A stretch of 64,000 nt of DNA from Zerene cesonia (Eukaryota; Arthropoda; Insecta; Lepidoptera; Pieridae). How positions within the stretch are numbered: the first letter of the stretch is position 1; every line of letters starts with the position of its first letter. The position numbers and the translations under genes are program-made. The notes beneath the pieces were generated by a model, which made no database searches, had not been told where the DNA came from, and worked only from the letters and a program-made list of their open reading frames with translations. Below, in pieces: positions 47,359 through 60,875 of this stretch. The stretch covers positions 1,364,001-1,428,000 of the forward strand of contig NC_052113.1 of NCBI RefSeq assembly GCF_012273895.1, in the 5' to 3' direction.

Positions 47359-48831
47359 CAAAAAATTGCCATGGGTGTTCTCTTGGCTACGCGAACTTAC
47401 CAGCGTCTAAGTATTATGTTATCCCTTTTTACAAGAATACAAAGTTTATAGTGTACAGGTTATAGTGTCATAAATTCAATTTTCAACCACAGCCTTTTAT
47501 ATTCCGGAGCTTTTGTTCGGTTGTTTGCCTTTGGAGTTACTTAGCGTTTTATAAAATACACACGCGCTGGCTAGATTTTTATGAAACATAAGCGGAATTT
47601 TGCTATTGTTTTAAAAATGCATTGCGAGTACTTTTTCCAGTGTTGCCAGTGGAAGAAAATCTAGCATCTTTGAGAGAAAATTTAATTTTTCGTGTGGATC
47701 GAGATATGTTGTATATGGTATTTGATTTTTGTATTTAAACATAGATCTTAGATAAATTATATTTTAACATACAATCAGAAAGAGTCAAGTATAGCATATT
47801 TTAATAATTATTATTAACATAAATCTTACCACCCTTCAAGTTGTCTTAAACAGATCAAATTCAAACGACACCCAAATGGAGGCAGCAGCTTTCTTATAAA
47901 AAGAGAATCATCAAAATCGGTTCAACCCGTATAAAGTTATGAAGTTTTGTATGTCAAATACAGTGGAATTGAGAACCTGCTTTGTTTGGAGTTGGGTTAA
48001 AATGAACATCGTTACAAAGTCCATTACAATTTGTTTAGTAATTTCCGTATAAGTTCATCGTATTAGTAGGCACTTAAATATTCATGCATTTGTATTACGT
48101 TAAAGCTGATAAAAAAAAAAAAACAATATTATAATTATGGTAGCTGTAACCCGCGACGTCACTCGTGTTATACTCGGTAGAAAGTAGACTATCTGCTAAT
48201 CCAGACTATAATCTATTTTACACGTAATTTCCTGCAGATACGATAATCTGTTTTCGCGCGAAACAGTAACAAACATCCATACACACATCGACTATTTATT
48301 ATACATATTTAACTGGTTAAAATAATATTTAAACTGGATTTAAAATCTTGATCTATTTTTGTGTTTAAGCAATAAAAACAGGTAATGAAGTACCATTTAC
48401 TTGTTACGTATGATTGAAGTTAATCATGTGAATATTGAAACAATTAAAATATTATGCAAGAGTGGTTATTAGGTAGTTCCTTTAAATAATTATTTCCAGC
48501 TATTTCTTTTGAGCGGACCCAAGGATACAAAGACCTTTTTGGTGAGTTATTTTATTATATATTTTGCTTACAATACATTTGTAGTATAAAGGATAATCTC
48601 TTTAACTCATTCTGAATTCTCAATGTATTTTAGCGGAATGGTTCGGAAAAAGAATGGACTGTGAAGGGCGTGGAAAATGATACATGCAGAAAATGGTGGT
48701 ATACTACTGTTTCACGCCGATCTTCTGTAGGTCTGTGATGGCACATTCTCGAATGCATACCGGTAAAAGCCGTGTGCTCGACTTCTACAAAAATGCTATT
48801 ATATAATATTAAACAATAGTTTTATAGAGTA

Positions 48832-49015
48832 CTGGCTGCGCCCCGCGGTTTCATCCGCGCAAGTCCGTATCCCGTAGGAATATCGGGATAAAAAGTAGCA
48901 TTTATGTTATTCCAGTTGTCCAGCCATCTATGTACCAAATTTCATTGCAATCGGTTTAGTAGTTTTTGCGTAAAAGAGCAACAAAGCCAAACATATCCTC
49001 ACAAACTTTCGCATT
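48832..49015 (-). mobile_element. Helitron-like element, 5' truncated
   Basis: Reverse copy starting ctggctgcgccccgcgg (CTAG changed to CTGG) and ending actttcgcatt. About 184 bp. Confidence 0.7.
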
Positions 49016-49157
49016 AATCTTTTCACTAACTTTTACAATATAAATATTTTCGTGTCAAATTTTGAGCAGTAGCTTTATTTATATAAGCCTTGTTGAAAGT
49101 AGAGGAAAAGAAGACCATGATGTGGTGGTGGTGGTGGTGACGTAAGCCAGAAAAACC

Positions 49158-49244
49158 GAAATCAAGGGGTCTGACGATATCACTAAAGTCGTGGAAAAAT
49201 CTTCGATACGTTTGGCCGAAGATATTAAAAGCTGGGAGAAGCGT
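49158..49244 (+). pseudogene. LINE reverse-transcriptase ORF, C-terminal remnant
   Basis: The frame reads EIKGSDDITKVVEKSSIRLA then EDIKSWEKR, matching the W-DDI-x(n)-W-x-LAedR-x-W pattern near the end of non-LTR retrotransposon ORF2 proteins (family knowledge). A (GTG)n tract and an out-of-frame stretch lie just upstream. Too short to classify; RTE-like is a guess. Confidence 0.5.
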
Positions 49245-49277
49245 GATGGGCCTATACTATATTATTTTTTAATATTA

Positions 49278-49278
<1 letters not shown>

Positions 49279-49331
<53 letters not shown>
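49279..49331. repeat. (AT)n microsatellite
   Basis: About 53 bp of alternating AT with one interruption (tatacata). A TTTC tract lies at 49541-49559. Confidence 0.95.
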
Positions 49332-49335
<4 letters not shown>

Positions 49336-50059
49336 ATTCTTATTCTTAGATGTACGCTGCCACTGTCAGGGGGTCAATGTGGTGTCCACTGAAAATCAGT
49401 GGAGAGTCTAAGTTCCTTTAATGGGCTTAGACTCTTTTACACTGAGTGGATCTCCTGTTTATATGAGGTTTATTAAGTGTGTGGTAAATTAGATCAATTT
49501 TTTATATTTTTTTATTTTACCTTATATAAATAAATGTATTTTCTTTCTTTCTTTCTTTCCTATACCCAACTATAGGTGAATGAGGACTTAGAAGAAGTAG
49601 ATAATCGTTTTACTGAATACTGAATAAATATTTATTAGCAATAATCAACAAGCTTTAGCTTACCCAAATTTCGGTCCCATAAATGGATACGCTTGGATAA
49701 GCGTAAAACTTTCAAATTTCAAGAGCGTGGCAACCGCACTAGTGAGCGAGCCAATTGTAAAACGCATAAGAAAATCCTTATCAATCACATTTATCAGACA
49801 ACTCGTCAAGATTCCAATGAAGGAGGATGAACTTGATGTTGGGAAGTTCGATTATAACCTCACTTTATTTTTGGAGGGAAATACGACCCCAAATAACCTT
49901 TGAGTAACACGACCTCGATAGGGCTGTCACGATATATCAATTAGACGCGTATGCTATAAGTACACACGCATATACGCGTGTATACGTAAATGTTATAAGG
50001 AAGGAGTATATATACGCTCAAAATAAACAACATAAAATAAATTAAGAAGTTAATACTCA

Positions 50060-50222
50060 AATATTCTGTAATTATTATTCTGTAATGGATTTTGATAAAA
50101 TTTGGTATACAGATAGGGTATAAGTTGATTAAGGTGACATGGTACTTTTCATCCTGATTAAATGCTCCTTTGGGATAAAACAGGAATCTTGATATCCGGG
50201 CGGAGCCGGGAAGAGCATCTAA
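50060..50222 (+). mobile_element. Helitron-like 3' fragment
   Basis: Contains ggattttgataaaatttggt to gatatccgggcggagccggg and ends gagcatctaat. The 5' end is lost. Confidence 0.62.
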
Positions 50223-52604
50223 TTAAATATAAGAAAGAAAATATACTGCTAATTTTTCACCAGTTATCTATAACTATGAGGAATGTTGAATAGGTTATTT
50301 AAATAAAGGTCTAAAGAAATACAATTCTCCGATTGACAATATTATTTGAATCTTTTTAAGCGGGGAAAAGGCCCTGGGTTTAGTCCTACTACATCTGCTC
50401 TTGCGGGATTTCGACATTACCAACGACTGCCAACTAAACTTCACGGTACTTTTTCGCACCGATTTTAGAAACGAGATCGTGAGTGTTGGGTTAGAATCGC
50501 TTGCGATCAAAATTCGGACTCCTTTAGAAATAAACAGTGTTGAAATTTTCAATATTTTATGATCGTTTTCGCTAGCTTTTTGAGTGTATCATGTATAGAA
50601 TATGCTTAGCATTGTTTTGAAGCTTAAACGCTTTGTTTGATTGGTGTTGGTTATCCTTAGATTTATGTTCTCGTCTTTTGCATTATACGTGAAAGTTATA
50701 TGAATATTTAAACGGGATTTTGGTACTTAAATGAGTCTACCTAAGTATTTAAAACAGATTATAGTATTCCTGTTAACAGTTTTCATTATTAATAATTAGC
50801 TGCTTGATTTATCAGTAATTGGTTTGGTTAAATACCAAGGTTCAAACCTGGGTCTATCTGTAAAATTACCATTTATGCAAAACAGTCATTGCAAAAAAAA
50901 AATAAAAAATTAAATCATTATTGCTAACCCTACCTTTCGAGGTGGATCTAAAAAGAGATGAAACGTCGTGTATCATATAACATCTGTGTCATCTGTCTCT
51001 GTCAGTGACGTGACACACCCAATACGGTAGATTACTGCAATAGTTGACAGGGTAAGATGGTGGATCATTATGGATCATTTGGATCATCATAGATCATCGG
51101 ATCAATGTATAATGGACAATGCTCATGAAAAATATTAAGAGTGACTGTGTATGCCCTGTGTGTGTGTGTGTATACCCTGACTTCGCTCGTGGCACATATG
51201 TTGACTTACTTTCTAATAATGAAATCATTTTTGAAATCGGTAGAGGGTATTTGTATGAAATATTTTAAGCATACAACCAAAAATACAAATGTTTCCTTCG
51301 TGTAATATTGCCTACCGAATATACATATAAAATTTCATGAAAATTGGTGCAGCCGTTTCCGGTCCATGTTTTAATCAAACAAGGAGTATGAGTTGTTCTG
51401 ATAATAATAAAAAATCTTTATCTTGCCAGATAATTTTGCCTTACCTAACTAAGTTCAAGTCTCTGAATCTAAAAATCTCTGTAGGCACCCTTTTTTTTAG
51501 TGGGGAAATCTTACATAGATATTATATAGGCACCCTTTTTCGTCCCCAGGGGAAAGAAGTCGTGGGTTATATCGGATTCCTACGGACTAAAACCCTACTG
51601 TATTCCGACGAGCCGCTTTAGTGAAGGAGTCACAAGAGCTGGTTAGTATACATCCGTGAATCCGGAAATACGCTTCCCGCGTCTCTGTGTATGTATGCTT
51701 AGATCTTTGAAACTGCACAACGGATTTTGATGGGGTTTTTTAATAGATAGTGATTCAAGAGGAAGGTTTATACTTATAATAACGTCTATTAAACTTATCT
51801 ATATATAAAGCAAGTGTAAATTAAACAGTATATTATATTTATATGTAAACACTGTAAAAAGATAGGAAACAAAAAAAAGTTTTTAAAGATCCAAAACCGA
51901 TTAGAAAGTCTTTCTCGGTTTCATTCATCAAAATATTTATTTTGAAGCATTTGAAACCACCTGATCAAATCTAAACTTAATCCAACGCAATAAATATTGT
52001 AATTAATTACCAAAATTAATAATCGAATTTCACTTCCAGGCTTGTCAAGTATAATAAAACTACAGTATAATTATTATTTTATAACAAGAAACAAAATCTC
52101 CTGCAAATATTCATAAAACTGAAATAAGATCACATAACAGGTTACAATTAAAAATGAATCTAAAAAATGGCTTCTCAGGTAACAAACAAAAAAGAAACAG
52201 TCGAATTGATAACTTCCTTTTTTTGAAGTCGGTTGTTTCACAGCACAAGTAGGTGGTAGGTACCACTTATACAATGTAATTACATATATCTCTTCCCCTC
52301 ACACGTTTTACTTGTCAAGACATCGTGTAAGTGAACCAAACCACTGCGGATTGTTAGACAGTGGTTAAACTAATAAGATATTCTAAAATAGAAAAGTAGC
52401 TTGTCAACAACGTACTGTAATGTCAGTCTATCAAACTGAATTGTCCCCTAATAGACTCCGGGGACAGTAAATATTTATTCGTACTTCAATATTGAGTTTC
52501 AAAGGGCGGGGGATATAGCAAAGATCTGAAACTATGATTAACTCTCACTTTGAATTATGCAGGATTCTAGCCAATAATAATATTTGGATATGTTGGTTGC
52601 TTAA

Positions 52605-52778
52605 AACGGTGAAGGAAAACATCGTGAGGAAACCGGCATGTCCAAGAATCGAAAGTTCCACGATATGTGACATCTGCCAACCTGCACTTGGCCAGCGTGG
52701 TGGATTATGGCCTGTTCCCTCATAGGATGCCTGTGTCCCAGCTGTGGGAACATATATGGGCTGATGATGATGATGATG
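52605..52778 (+). mobile_element. tRNA-derived SINE, 5' truncated
   Basis: Starts in the body at acggtgaaggaaaacatcgt and runs to the gggctgatgatgatgatgat tail. The tRNA-like head is missing. Confidence 0.78.
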
Positions 52779-54869
52779 TTGGTAACAACAAAACTACCTA
52801 AACAGTGGGGAGTGAGCGAGCGAAATAAACAAATGACGGAAATATCTCGCAAAACGTGCATCTACTCCATTAGTCGTCGCATTGTTATTATGAATATCAA
52901 TTAATATATATTTTATATTTCCTATATCCCAAGGTTGCCTAGAAGAAATCGCTTCTAAGCGATAAGGCCGCCAGATATTAGTTGTGTTAAAATAGAAATA
53001 AAATAAAATATTTTGTTAACATAAGTATAAACTAAGATAATGAAGCGATAAATTTTGTTAACTTCTTACGTTGTAGTCGTTATCTCTGGATCTACTGAGC
53101 CGATTTTACAAAGTTATCTCTTGTATAGTAAGTGTAAGGCTATATTTCATATTGTTTTTATCTCGGGAAAGCCTGCGTGAAGATTTAAGAATCTCGTAAC
53201 ATTGAATTTTATTTTAAAGCGATTACTTTGATCGGATAAACTAAGTGTTTACAGAAGCGCCATAAAATTAAACAGGGCAGGTTATTATATGAAACCTAAA
53301 TTGTTTTTATAATCTTCAAAATGTTTTCTAAACAGCTCCTTAAACTTATTAGCTTATTTTATTTAAGAGTCCGAGAAAAGCTTTTCATTCTACAAAAACT
53401 ATCACTAAATGTGTCTTGTGTTAAATGCGACGTAATTACTATGATATGTCAATCATAAAAATAATCACGCCAATTGGTAGAACCATCCACATAAACCCAC
53501 GGAGTTATGGAGTAACAACCCAAAAACATATAGTTCCATTGAACTCCGTTTTTAGACACGTCGGTTAGAAATATTCTCTCATTCTTTTATTGCATTTCCT
53601 GATCATCTTCGTATACCGATTTTATGTCCCAATAAAATCCCAAGTTGTAATATCAGGTTGATAAATATGTTTTATTAGCGGAAGCAAACTTAGAAGTGGA
53701 TATCGACGCTATGATATACGATCTTAGCTAATAAAATAAATAGGAAACATTCGATTGGTTGTTTGCTATGATTTAACCGAAATCAGCTCGTTCGATTTTC
53801 AAAATTAATTTAACATTACAAACATTCACTACTTTTTTAGGGTTCCGTCTTGTCGAAATCGAGAAAACCCCTTTTTTGTAATTAAAAATTCCCAATTAAC
53901 TGCCCATTTCCCGACTTCAGATCGACCGTCATCTATTTATCCTCAAATTTTTGTTATTTTCTCTTCCTTTTTCCAATGGTTTCATTTTAGTTTAATTAGT
54001 TTATGTTTTTACGATTTTCCATAACAATTATCAACGCTATTTGTACTGCTCTAAAGTCTATGCCTAATATAATGTTGTCTTTGGAAATACATGGCATCTG
54101 ATTTGGACATTGAAACTATAGATATTGCTTAACTACAACGTCTTTCCTTGCCGGCTCGTCTCTTTCACCGCGTTCCGAAGCAACGACTAATTTTTAAACT
54201 ACTTCAAAAGGTGGAAGTTTTCAATTCGCGCGTATTTTTTGTGTTTGTTACCTCGTAACTTTTTATTGGGTGAACCGATTTTTATGATTCTTTTTTGTTA
54301 GAGCCATTTGGTCCGATTTAAATTTGGTCTAGTTCTATCAATTTTAAGGCAGTTTTACATTGAAAATTAATTCTAAAGTAAATGTGTGAGTTCGGTCGTG
54401 TCTCCTGCGCTATGTTTAAAGGCCCATAATACAGATACGCCTTGAAGAAGACAATATAATCACCCACTTACCGGTTCCCAACCAAGCATGCACGCGACGT
54501 ATAAATACCACGTGGGAGGTCAATCGGATCAGTCATCTGTGTGATCACGTGACCTTTGGAACCTTTTGTTTGTGGACATTATGCACGTTTATAAGATGGA
54601 AGGGTCAGCTTGGGTGGAACACCCTTGGATCAATGAATAATCATTGACATTGTTATTGTCATAGTGTGAGAGAAGTAATGATTGGCAGACTTTAGATTAG
54701 ACCTTCTATCCAGTTATATAGAAGGTATATTTATACTGTTTTTTTGTTGACAAAAAACACCTTCAAAAAATATATTGTGTCAAAAAAGTACAACACAATG
54801 AGTGTTAATACCGCCAATACTAGTTCATAATAGTATTTTGAAGCCATAAAAAATTCTTATATACATATT

Positions 54870-55096
54870 TTTTTTTTTTATATGATACAGTCGGCAATGG
54901 AGCTGGTGGGACGCCTGATGGTAAGCGCTACCACCGCCCATGAACATTTGGAGAGGCATAAGGTCCATTGCAGACCTTACGCTTCTACAAATGGATTGCC
55001 GACTTTTCGAGAAGGGATTAAGAAAGGATTAGCCATAGGGATAAAGGAAAGGACTGGGAAGGGTAAGGAAAAGGATATGGGCCTCCGGCCTCCTAT
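54870..55096 (-). mobile_element. Poly-A GC-body retroposon, 5' truncated
   Basis: T-run at 54870, then cagtcggcaatggagctggt to atgggcctccggcctcc. Closest to the 8237 subfamily. Confidence 0.74.
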
Positions 55097-55179
55097 ATAT
55101 TATATATCTTTTCACACAAATTGATTAAGACAAATAGATGACCTTTTATATCAATTCAGTCAGAAACTGATATCCTCGC

Positions 55180-55312
55180 CTCGCATCTGCCTCGATCAAA
55201 TTTTCTACTGTTAAATTTAATTTTTAGTTTTATTCCATTGATATGCTTTTTCTATTGTTTCCAAATGTCTCATTAATAAAGCATTATAATGCTATAAAAC
55301 TAAAAATTAAGT
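55180..55312 (+). mobile_element. Third SINE family, decayed copy
   Basis: ctgcctcgatcaaattttct resembles the head-body junction of the 46179 dimer, and cattaataaagcattataat then gctataaaactaaaaatt the 3' end. The middle contains an inverted piece of the same 3' end (aatttttagttttattccat). Confidence 0.5.
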
Positions 55313-55734
55313 TAAGCAGAGTCAAAGTGTAAACCATCGTTCTTGAAGTTGGTTAATGAATAACCATATTATGTTCAAAAGCCCCTGTATTCAATATAAA
55401 TTAAAAGATAAATTATTCCAATTCCTATCAATTGTTTCCATTGAGAGAGTATTAAAAAGCGTATCCGACCATTACTGTACGGGTTCGTCGATAAACAAAC
55501 ACGTTTCATGCAAATGACAATGCGTAATAAAATTTTCAAAACGTATATGTTTATGTTACAGTTAAAACTCATAACCGGTCAAAACCACTTTTGACTGATT
55601 ATTGCGGTTGAGTTTTGATCGGTTTGAGTTTTCACTGTAACACATACATGTTATTTACTCAACTGCATACGGGATTTTAATCTATTTACACGTAAAAGAA
55701 AGAAAAAATTCCTGTAAATAAGTTATCACACTAT

Positions 55735-55939
55735 CATACTAATATAATAAATGTGAATGCTCGTTTGAATGTTTGTGCGTCAATCACGCTGAAACTACAG
55801 AACGGATTTTGATGAAATTTGGTATACAGACAGGGTACAAGCTGGCTTGGGTGATAGGATACTTTTTATGCTGATTAAATGCTCCCTTGTGATAAAACAG
55901 GAATCTTGATATCCGGGCGGAGCCGGGACGAGCGTCTAG
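55735..55939 (+). mobile_element. Helitron-like element, ggatatccgggcgg variant
   Basis: TC start, CTAG end, with tttggtatacagacagggta and gatatccgggcggagccggg near the 3' end forming the hairpin. Related copies are at 43949-44186, 50060-50222, 40662-40717 and, reversed, 19732-19934 and 41780-41951. Confidence 0.72.
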
Positions 55940-56905
55940 TATGTTATAAATACCTCTGTGTAAAAAAAAGGTAAAAAATAGTTTCCTTTGGGCACGGGAT
56001 CACGTGCGAACAATACAATTTCGCTATTTCTATGTTTGTTGTATTTCATATCTTCGAAAGTAGGATTATATGAAATAAAAACTTCAGAAATTGGCGCCAA
56101 ATAAAAGAAAATCAGATAACATTACTATTTGAACTTTAAGCGTTTGACAGTTCATGCGACGACGGGGAACTATCCAATCACCTAGTTCTAAATAATATAA
56201 ATGCGGATATGTATCAGCTATGCTTTCGCGACTAGGCCTCTGAACCGATAAGGATGGAATTTGAAATGAGAATAGTTCATGTCCAAATATAATACTTAGG
56301 CTACTTTTATGATGAAAAATCCTCAATTCAAATCTTGAAATACGGATAACGGTTTGACCCGTGATTTTGTGAAAGTTAAAACTAATGTTTCTATATCTGT
56401 ATTTAGTTTGTATAATATGTAAAAAATAACCATACATCGTAAAGTACTGTATTCCACAACTCAGATCAACCACTTAATGATATACTTAAAAAAACATATA
56501 TTATACACAAAGAATCTTAAATAATAACCTAAATGAGCCTTTAAGCCAAGTCAGTTTTTCTTCCGTACGATCAATTGTCAATTTTTTTATCATTAAAGCG
56601 GGCTGTCATAAACACTGGAAGCATAATGTGGTACGAGCATCACTAACTAATACGAAACATCGCACGCCTGGCAAACAGAAAAAGTGCGAATTTTAATTAA
56701 TTCAAAACGACGGCCGAGGTCGGCTCGAATTAAACGCTTGTCAGTGAATTTACACGGCAAATAAATATCGTGAACACAAAATATATATTTCGTAGAGGAT
56801 ATGTCTACTACGCTACGTAGCGATTGTGCTCGTAGCAAGCACATTACACATACGTCGTAGCGGATATTTTTCGATACATTTATACGTCGGAATATGCTCA
56901 AAACA

Positions 56906-57290
56906 AGCTGCGCCCTACGGTTTCATCGGCGTAAGTCTGCCGTAGGAATATCAGGAAGAAAAGTTGCCTATGTATTGTATGTTATTCCTAAGCATGTGCT
57001 AGTGTTATTATTTATATTTATTCATTATATTACTAACCCGACGTTTCGAACACTGTACAGCGAGCGTGGTCACGGTCACTATGTAATATAATGAATAAAT
57101 CGCGTTTAAAATCCTTTAAAAAGTTTTTAATTTCTAAATGTTTGTTACTCTTTTACGCAAAAACTGCTTAACCGATTGCAATGAAAATTGATACGTAGAT
57201 AGGACAACTGGAATAACACATAGGCAACTTTTCTTCCTGATATTGAGACTTACGCGTAAAATCAAACAAGAAAATACTAGAGTAACGAAC
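56906..57290. mobile_element. Nested Helitron-like fragments and inverted-repeat element
   Basis: 56906-56988 is a reverse Helitron-like fragment. 57025-57130 is a copy of the cgacgtttcgaacac repeat. That copy breaks at ctaaatg, where a forward Helitron-like core (cttaaccgattgcaatgaaa) is spliced in to about 57250, after which the first repeat resumes (cgtaaaatcaaacaagaaaa). A second reverse fragment ends near 57345. Confidence 0.6.
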
Positions 57291-58072
57291 ATCCATACAC
57301 ACATACATCCATATTTACAAACTTTCGTGTTTATATTAGTAGGATAACATTTCGTAGATTCTGTCGTAGCATTTTTAAAATTTCATTGCCTATATAGTAA
57401 TATTCTAAATATGGTAAAGCTCAGACAGCTTGCAAAAAATCATGTACGAAGCAGGCGCGAATTGTGACGACCCACAAAACTGCTTTGAAACATTACAATT
57501 CTCTTATTTCATTTAATTGAGCGACGTCAAACCGAAACCAGTTGTAGGACTTAAACATATTTTTTTATTACTTCCGCTTAATTTGGGTTGTTTGGAAGCA
57601 ATTGCTATTGAGCAATAAAGCCGCCCTTTGCACTACATTTCCTATTTTTGTTAATTTAATTGTTTGTTGAGTGTGCAATAAAGAATATTTCATTTCATAT
57701 TTTCTGTTAATTTTATCAAAACCTTTCTGACTAACAAGCTATATTATGTATATATAAATATACTTTCTAAGTATATAACAGCCAGTTTTAATTCGTGACG
57801 TCGCCCGCAGCGTGTTTGCGCTAACCTCCCGTTAATTTCCTCTTTAAAAGTTGTTGTTGACTCGGACTATTTCTCGAATGAACAAGTTAACCAAACAGCC
57901 TTCTGAAACTTATCAGTATAAAATTATTAGTCGTATATCACTACATAGTATAAATCAAAGTCGTTTTCTCTATCCCTATGTATAGTGACATATTAAAATT
58001 TTTAAAAACACGCAGTAAACTTTGATGCGGAATTCTTTTAAAAAAATTTGGTCCATGGACATTGTGGTGGTC

Positions 58073-58205
58073 AATGGACCACGCTCGCTGTAAAGTGTTC
58101 GAAACGTGGGGTTAATGATATAATGAATGAATTGCGTTTAAAATCCGTTAAAAAGTTTTTAATTTCTAAATGTATAATACTCGCGTAAAATCAAACAAGA
58201 AAATA
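58073..58205. repeat. cgacgtttcgaacac inverted-repeat family, copy 5
   Basis: accacgctcgctgtaaagtg, tcgaaacgtggggttaatga, tgcgtttaaaatccgttaaa and tgtataatactcgcgtaaaa. Only the right half is kept. Copy 4 is at 57025-57130 within the nested cluster. Confidence 0.6.
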
Positions 58206-59177
58206 CTCCAATATTAACGCGAGCGAAGCTGTGGTGATCTATATTTTAATTCGAAGCAACAAAAATGTTCAATTTATATAAATTTTATAAAAACTTATAC
58301 TGATCTTGATCATAGTGTAAAAGGGACGACTTGTAAAGAATACTATGTCAAATGAAATCTTGGATCTATCGAGTATCATACACGAAAAGTTGGTTGGATA
58401 TTTTTCCGGGCTGTATTTTTCAATAGCATATATGAATTAATTAAATAATTAACAGAGAAGTAGTTATACACCACATGTAGCTCAAGGTTTACAAATCTAA
58501 ATGATTTGAGGATTTTTGGATTTGTTTCCAATTTAATTAGTATAGTGATAAATATAGAAAAATGTAAAAATATTACAAAAACTAAACACACCCAAGCTTA
58601 GTCGGAATGACCACATGTGTAAATATGGCTTCCACAAGCAAATAATGGATTTACGTGATTTATTTCGTATTATTTCATGCAAATTATAATCATTGGGAAA
58701 ATATATAATATGTCTTCGACAAAGAGCGACCTATTTCATTTATATAATACAAGCGAATTATTAAAACCAAATAAAAATAAAGCATACATTTATTAATATT
58801 CTACATATTATGCATTTAAAAGAAATTTAATTACATCACATTTTCTCGAAGCGTCTAGCAAGCTTATAGCGAATTATCTTTCTATACCAGCAAATATTTA
58901 TATAACAAGTTTCACGGTTCAGAGCGTCTGATATGTTTTCTTTAAAACCTAATAACTTACCAGAGTAAAATATCTCAGATAAGGTTAGTGAAGCCTACTT
59001 TAATGCGAAGGTCTTATCGATAAATGTATCGGTTACTTTGTTTTGTTTTTCATTGATAAATTTTATTTGTGGACGGAGATTTCGAAGCGTTTGTTGAAAG
59101 CTGTTCAATTTGGTAATGTTTGAGGATTTTTTTTAGACATTTTCTTTTATCTCTATGATACTGCGGAATTGCGTATC

Positions 59178-59384
59178 TTTTTTTTTGTGAAGTCCCGTGT
59201 ACTGAGGTATGGGGCAGATGATATGCATCTGTTTCACTGATCGATTTTCTTTATGGACAAGTAGGTGATCAGCCTTCTGTGTCCTGCCAGACCGAGACAT
59301 TTTTTTTTGTGCGTCCCCACCGGGATTCGAACCCAGGACCCCTCGGTCTTGCGCTCACGCGTTAACCACTGTACCAAGGAGGCC
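59178..59384 (-). mobile_element. Second tRNA-derived SINE family, near full length
   Basis: Minus strand: gcctccttggtacagtggtt gives the A box and gggttcgaatcccggtgggg the B box. The body contains aggctgatcacctacttgtc-like sequence and catatcatctgccccatacc, with T-rich (A on the minus strand) tracts at the centre and 3' end. Not related in its body to the SINE at 41065. Confidence 0.8.
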
Positions 59385-60258
59385 ATCCTTTTTTTGGATA
59401 GTCATAAATTTTCTTGAATTTATTGTGATGTATTCATTTATAGAATTCTATACTTTCCTACAATTTAATTGTTTACTACTGTTTTACATAATTGTATAGT
59501 TGAGAGCAAGATTAATCTTTTGTTAAAAATAACCGAGTTTGTAGAATGATGCTTCAAATTATTTACTAGTTTTATTCCTGGTAATACTTGAACAAGTCGC
59601 TTACTGAAATAAGTGTATATTTTTTGGAGCGTGATGTAAACTTTAGAGGTATTAAAATCTGTGTGAATTATTTGTGGTCTATGTAAATTTATTACGTAAA
59701 AATATTTGCACTGTTCGGTATAATTTTAAATAAGCATATACGCTGTTTGTGGTCATTCGAATGTTTCCTTTTTTTTTAACAAAATTGACGTTTCAGATGC
59801 GTCTATTTATTTTTGTTAAAAAAACTTGCTTCACTTATGTTTTTTGATTTGGTTATATACTTGAAGTTTTGGTATGGAAATTATAAAAAAGCCATGCCTC
59901 TACTCCCCCAACATTTTAACGTTTTATGTATACCCAATTAAATGATATTTTAAATTTTCTTTCATTTAATTCTTACCCAATTGTTAAAAACAGAATTATG
60001 TTATGAAAAATATGAAATATATTTGACATTTCAACAATATTTCTGAATAAAAAATGTACTTACGGTCAACGTTCACATCCTAGTTTTTAGAAGAATCATT
60101 ACTTTTTTTCAAGCTCCACTAGGTAATAATAATTAAATAATTTTAAAAATTACATACTTACAGCAGTTCTTGTACGCTGTGCATTTTTTATTCACAAGAA
60201 CTCCCGAAGTCCCGGAATAGCTATTCAATGAGTCAATAGATTTGAATAATAATAAGAA

Positions 60259-60498
60259 CTAGCTTTTCGCCCGCGGCTTCGTCCGCGTCAAAGAAGAATA
60301 AAGTCAGTCCCGGGATTTACCCGCATAGTACCCGTCCCCGTGGGATTTCCGGGATAAAAAATAAGTCGAGAAAGGGCTCTCTTCACAAATCTCGCCCCAT
60401 TTATATCTCAGTATCCAATCGGTTAAGAAGAAGACAAACAGACAGAAAGACAAACAGACGTTCTGAAACAACTTATGCGCTTACAATATTAGTTAGGA
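60259..60498 (-). mobile_element. Helitron-like element, variant with agacagac tract
   Basis: Starts with the CTAG end and cgcccgcggcttcgtccgcg (hairpin) and runs through gggatttccgggataaaa to attagttagga. It sits about 380 bp from the 3' end of the candidate first exon. Confidence 0.7.
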
Positions 60499-60875
60499 TT
60501 ATTCCTTTTGCATAATACGATTGTAGATTGCTTCTGCAATGCTTAAATACTTTTGTATTCGTGGTTCCTCATAAGGCAGATAAGAAATATTAAAGGGACT
60601 ATTTATTTACAGTTTATCTACGCGCAAGTACTATAATTAAATATCAATATATTATTTTAAAATAATGCACGCGCTTCTTAATTCATTTGGCAATGCTTTA
60701 TTATATTTAATGACTACCACGTTAAGAGAACACATTATTTTTATTTTACGGACGTCCGTTCAAAAGCTCATAAAAAATAATTTTGTTGTTTATAAGAATA
60801 AAACCACAAATTTGCTCATGATAAATTTCAATGAAGTTAAATTAGACAACAACAAATTAAGTACTTATAACTCAC

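Larger units (their letters stand above)
18183..60875 (-). other. Probable long first intron of the receptor gene
   Basis: A splice acceptor at 18183 shows the intron begins here on its 3' side. The 5' end at 60875 is inferred from the candidate first exon. No coding exon was found in this 42.7 kb on either strand. The content is repeats (Helitron-like, SINE, poly-A GC-body family, an inverted-repeat family), one gap, tandem arrays and palindromes, listed separately. Stretches with no recognised repeat include about 26,950-28,000, 29,560-30,060, 33,120-34,440, 34,540-36,950 (apart from a palindrome), 53,000-54,180 and 58,210-59,170. If the first exon lies elsewhere, part of this is intergenic. 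Confidence 0.55.

Noticed and set aside
47026..47451. Overlapping short open frames on both strands
   Set aside because: All lie in a reverse copy of the poly-A GC-body retroposon.
56084..56473. 129-codon open frame on the minus strand
   Set aside because: It overlaps a decayed Helitron-like sequence (ctctgaaccgataaggatgg and neighbours) and shows no protein family features.
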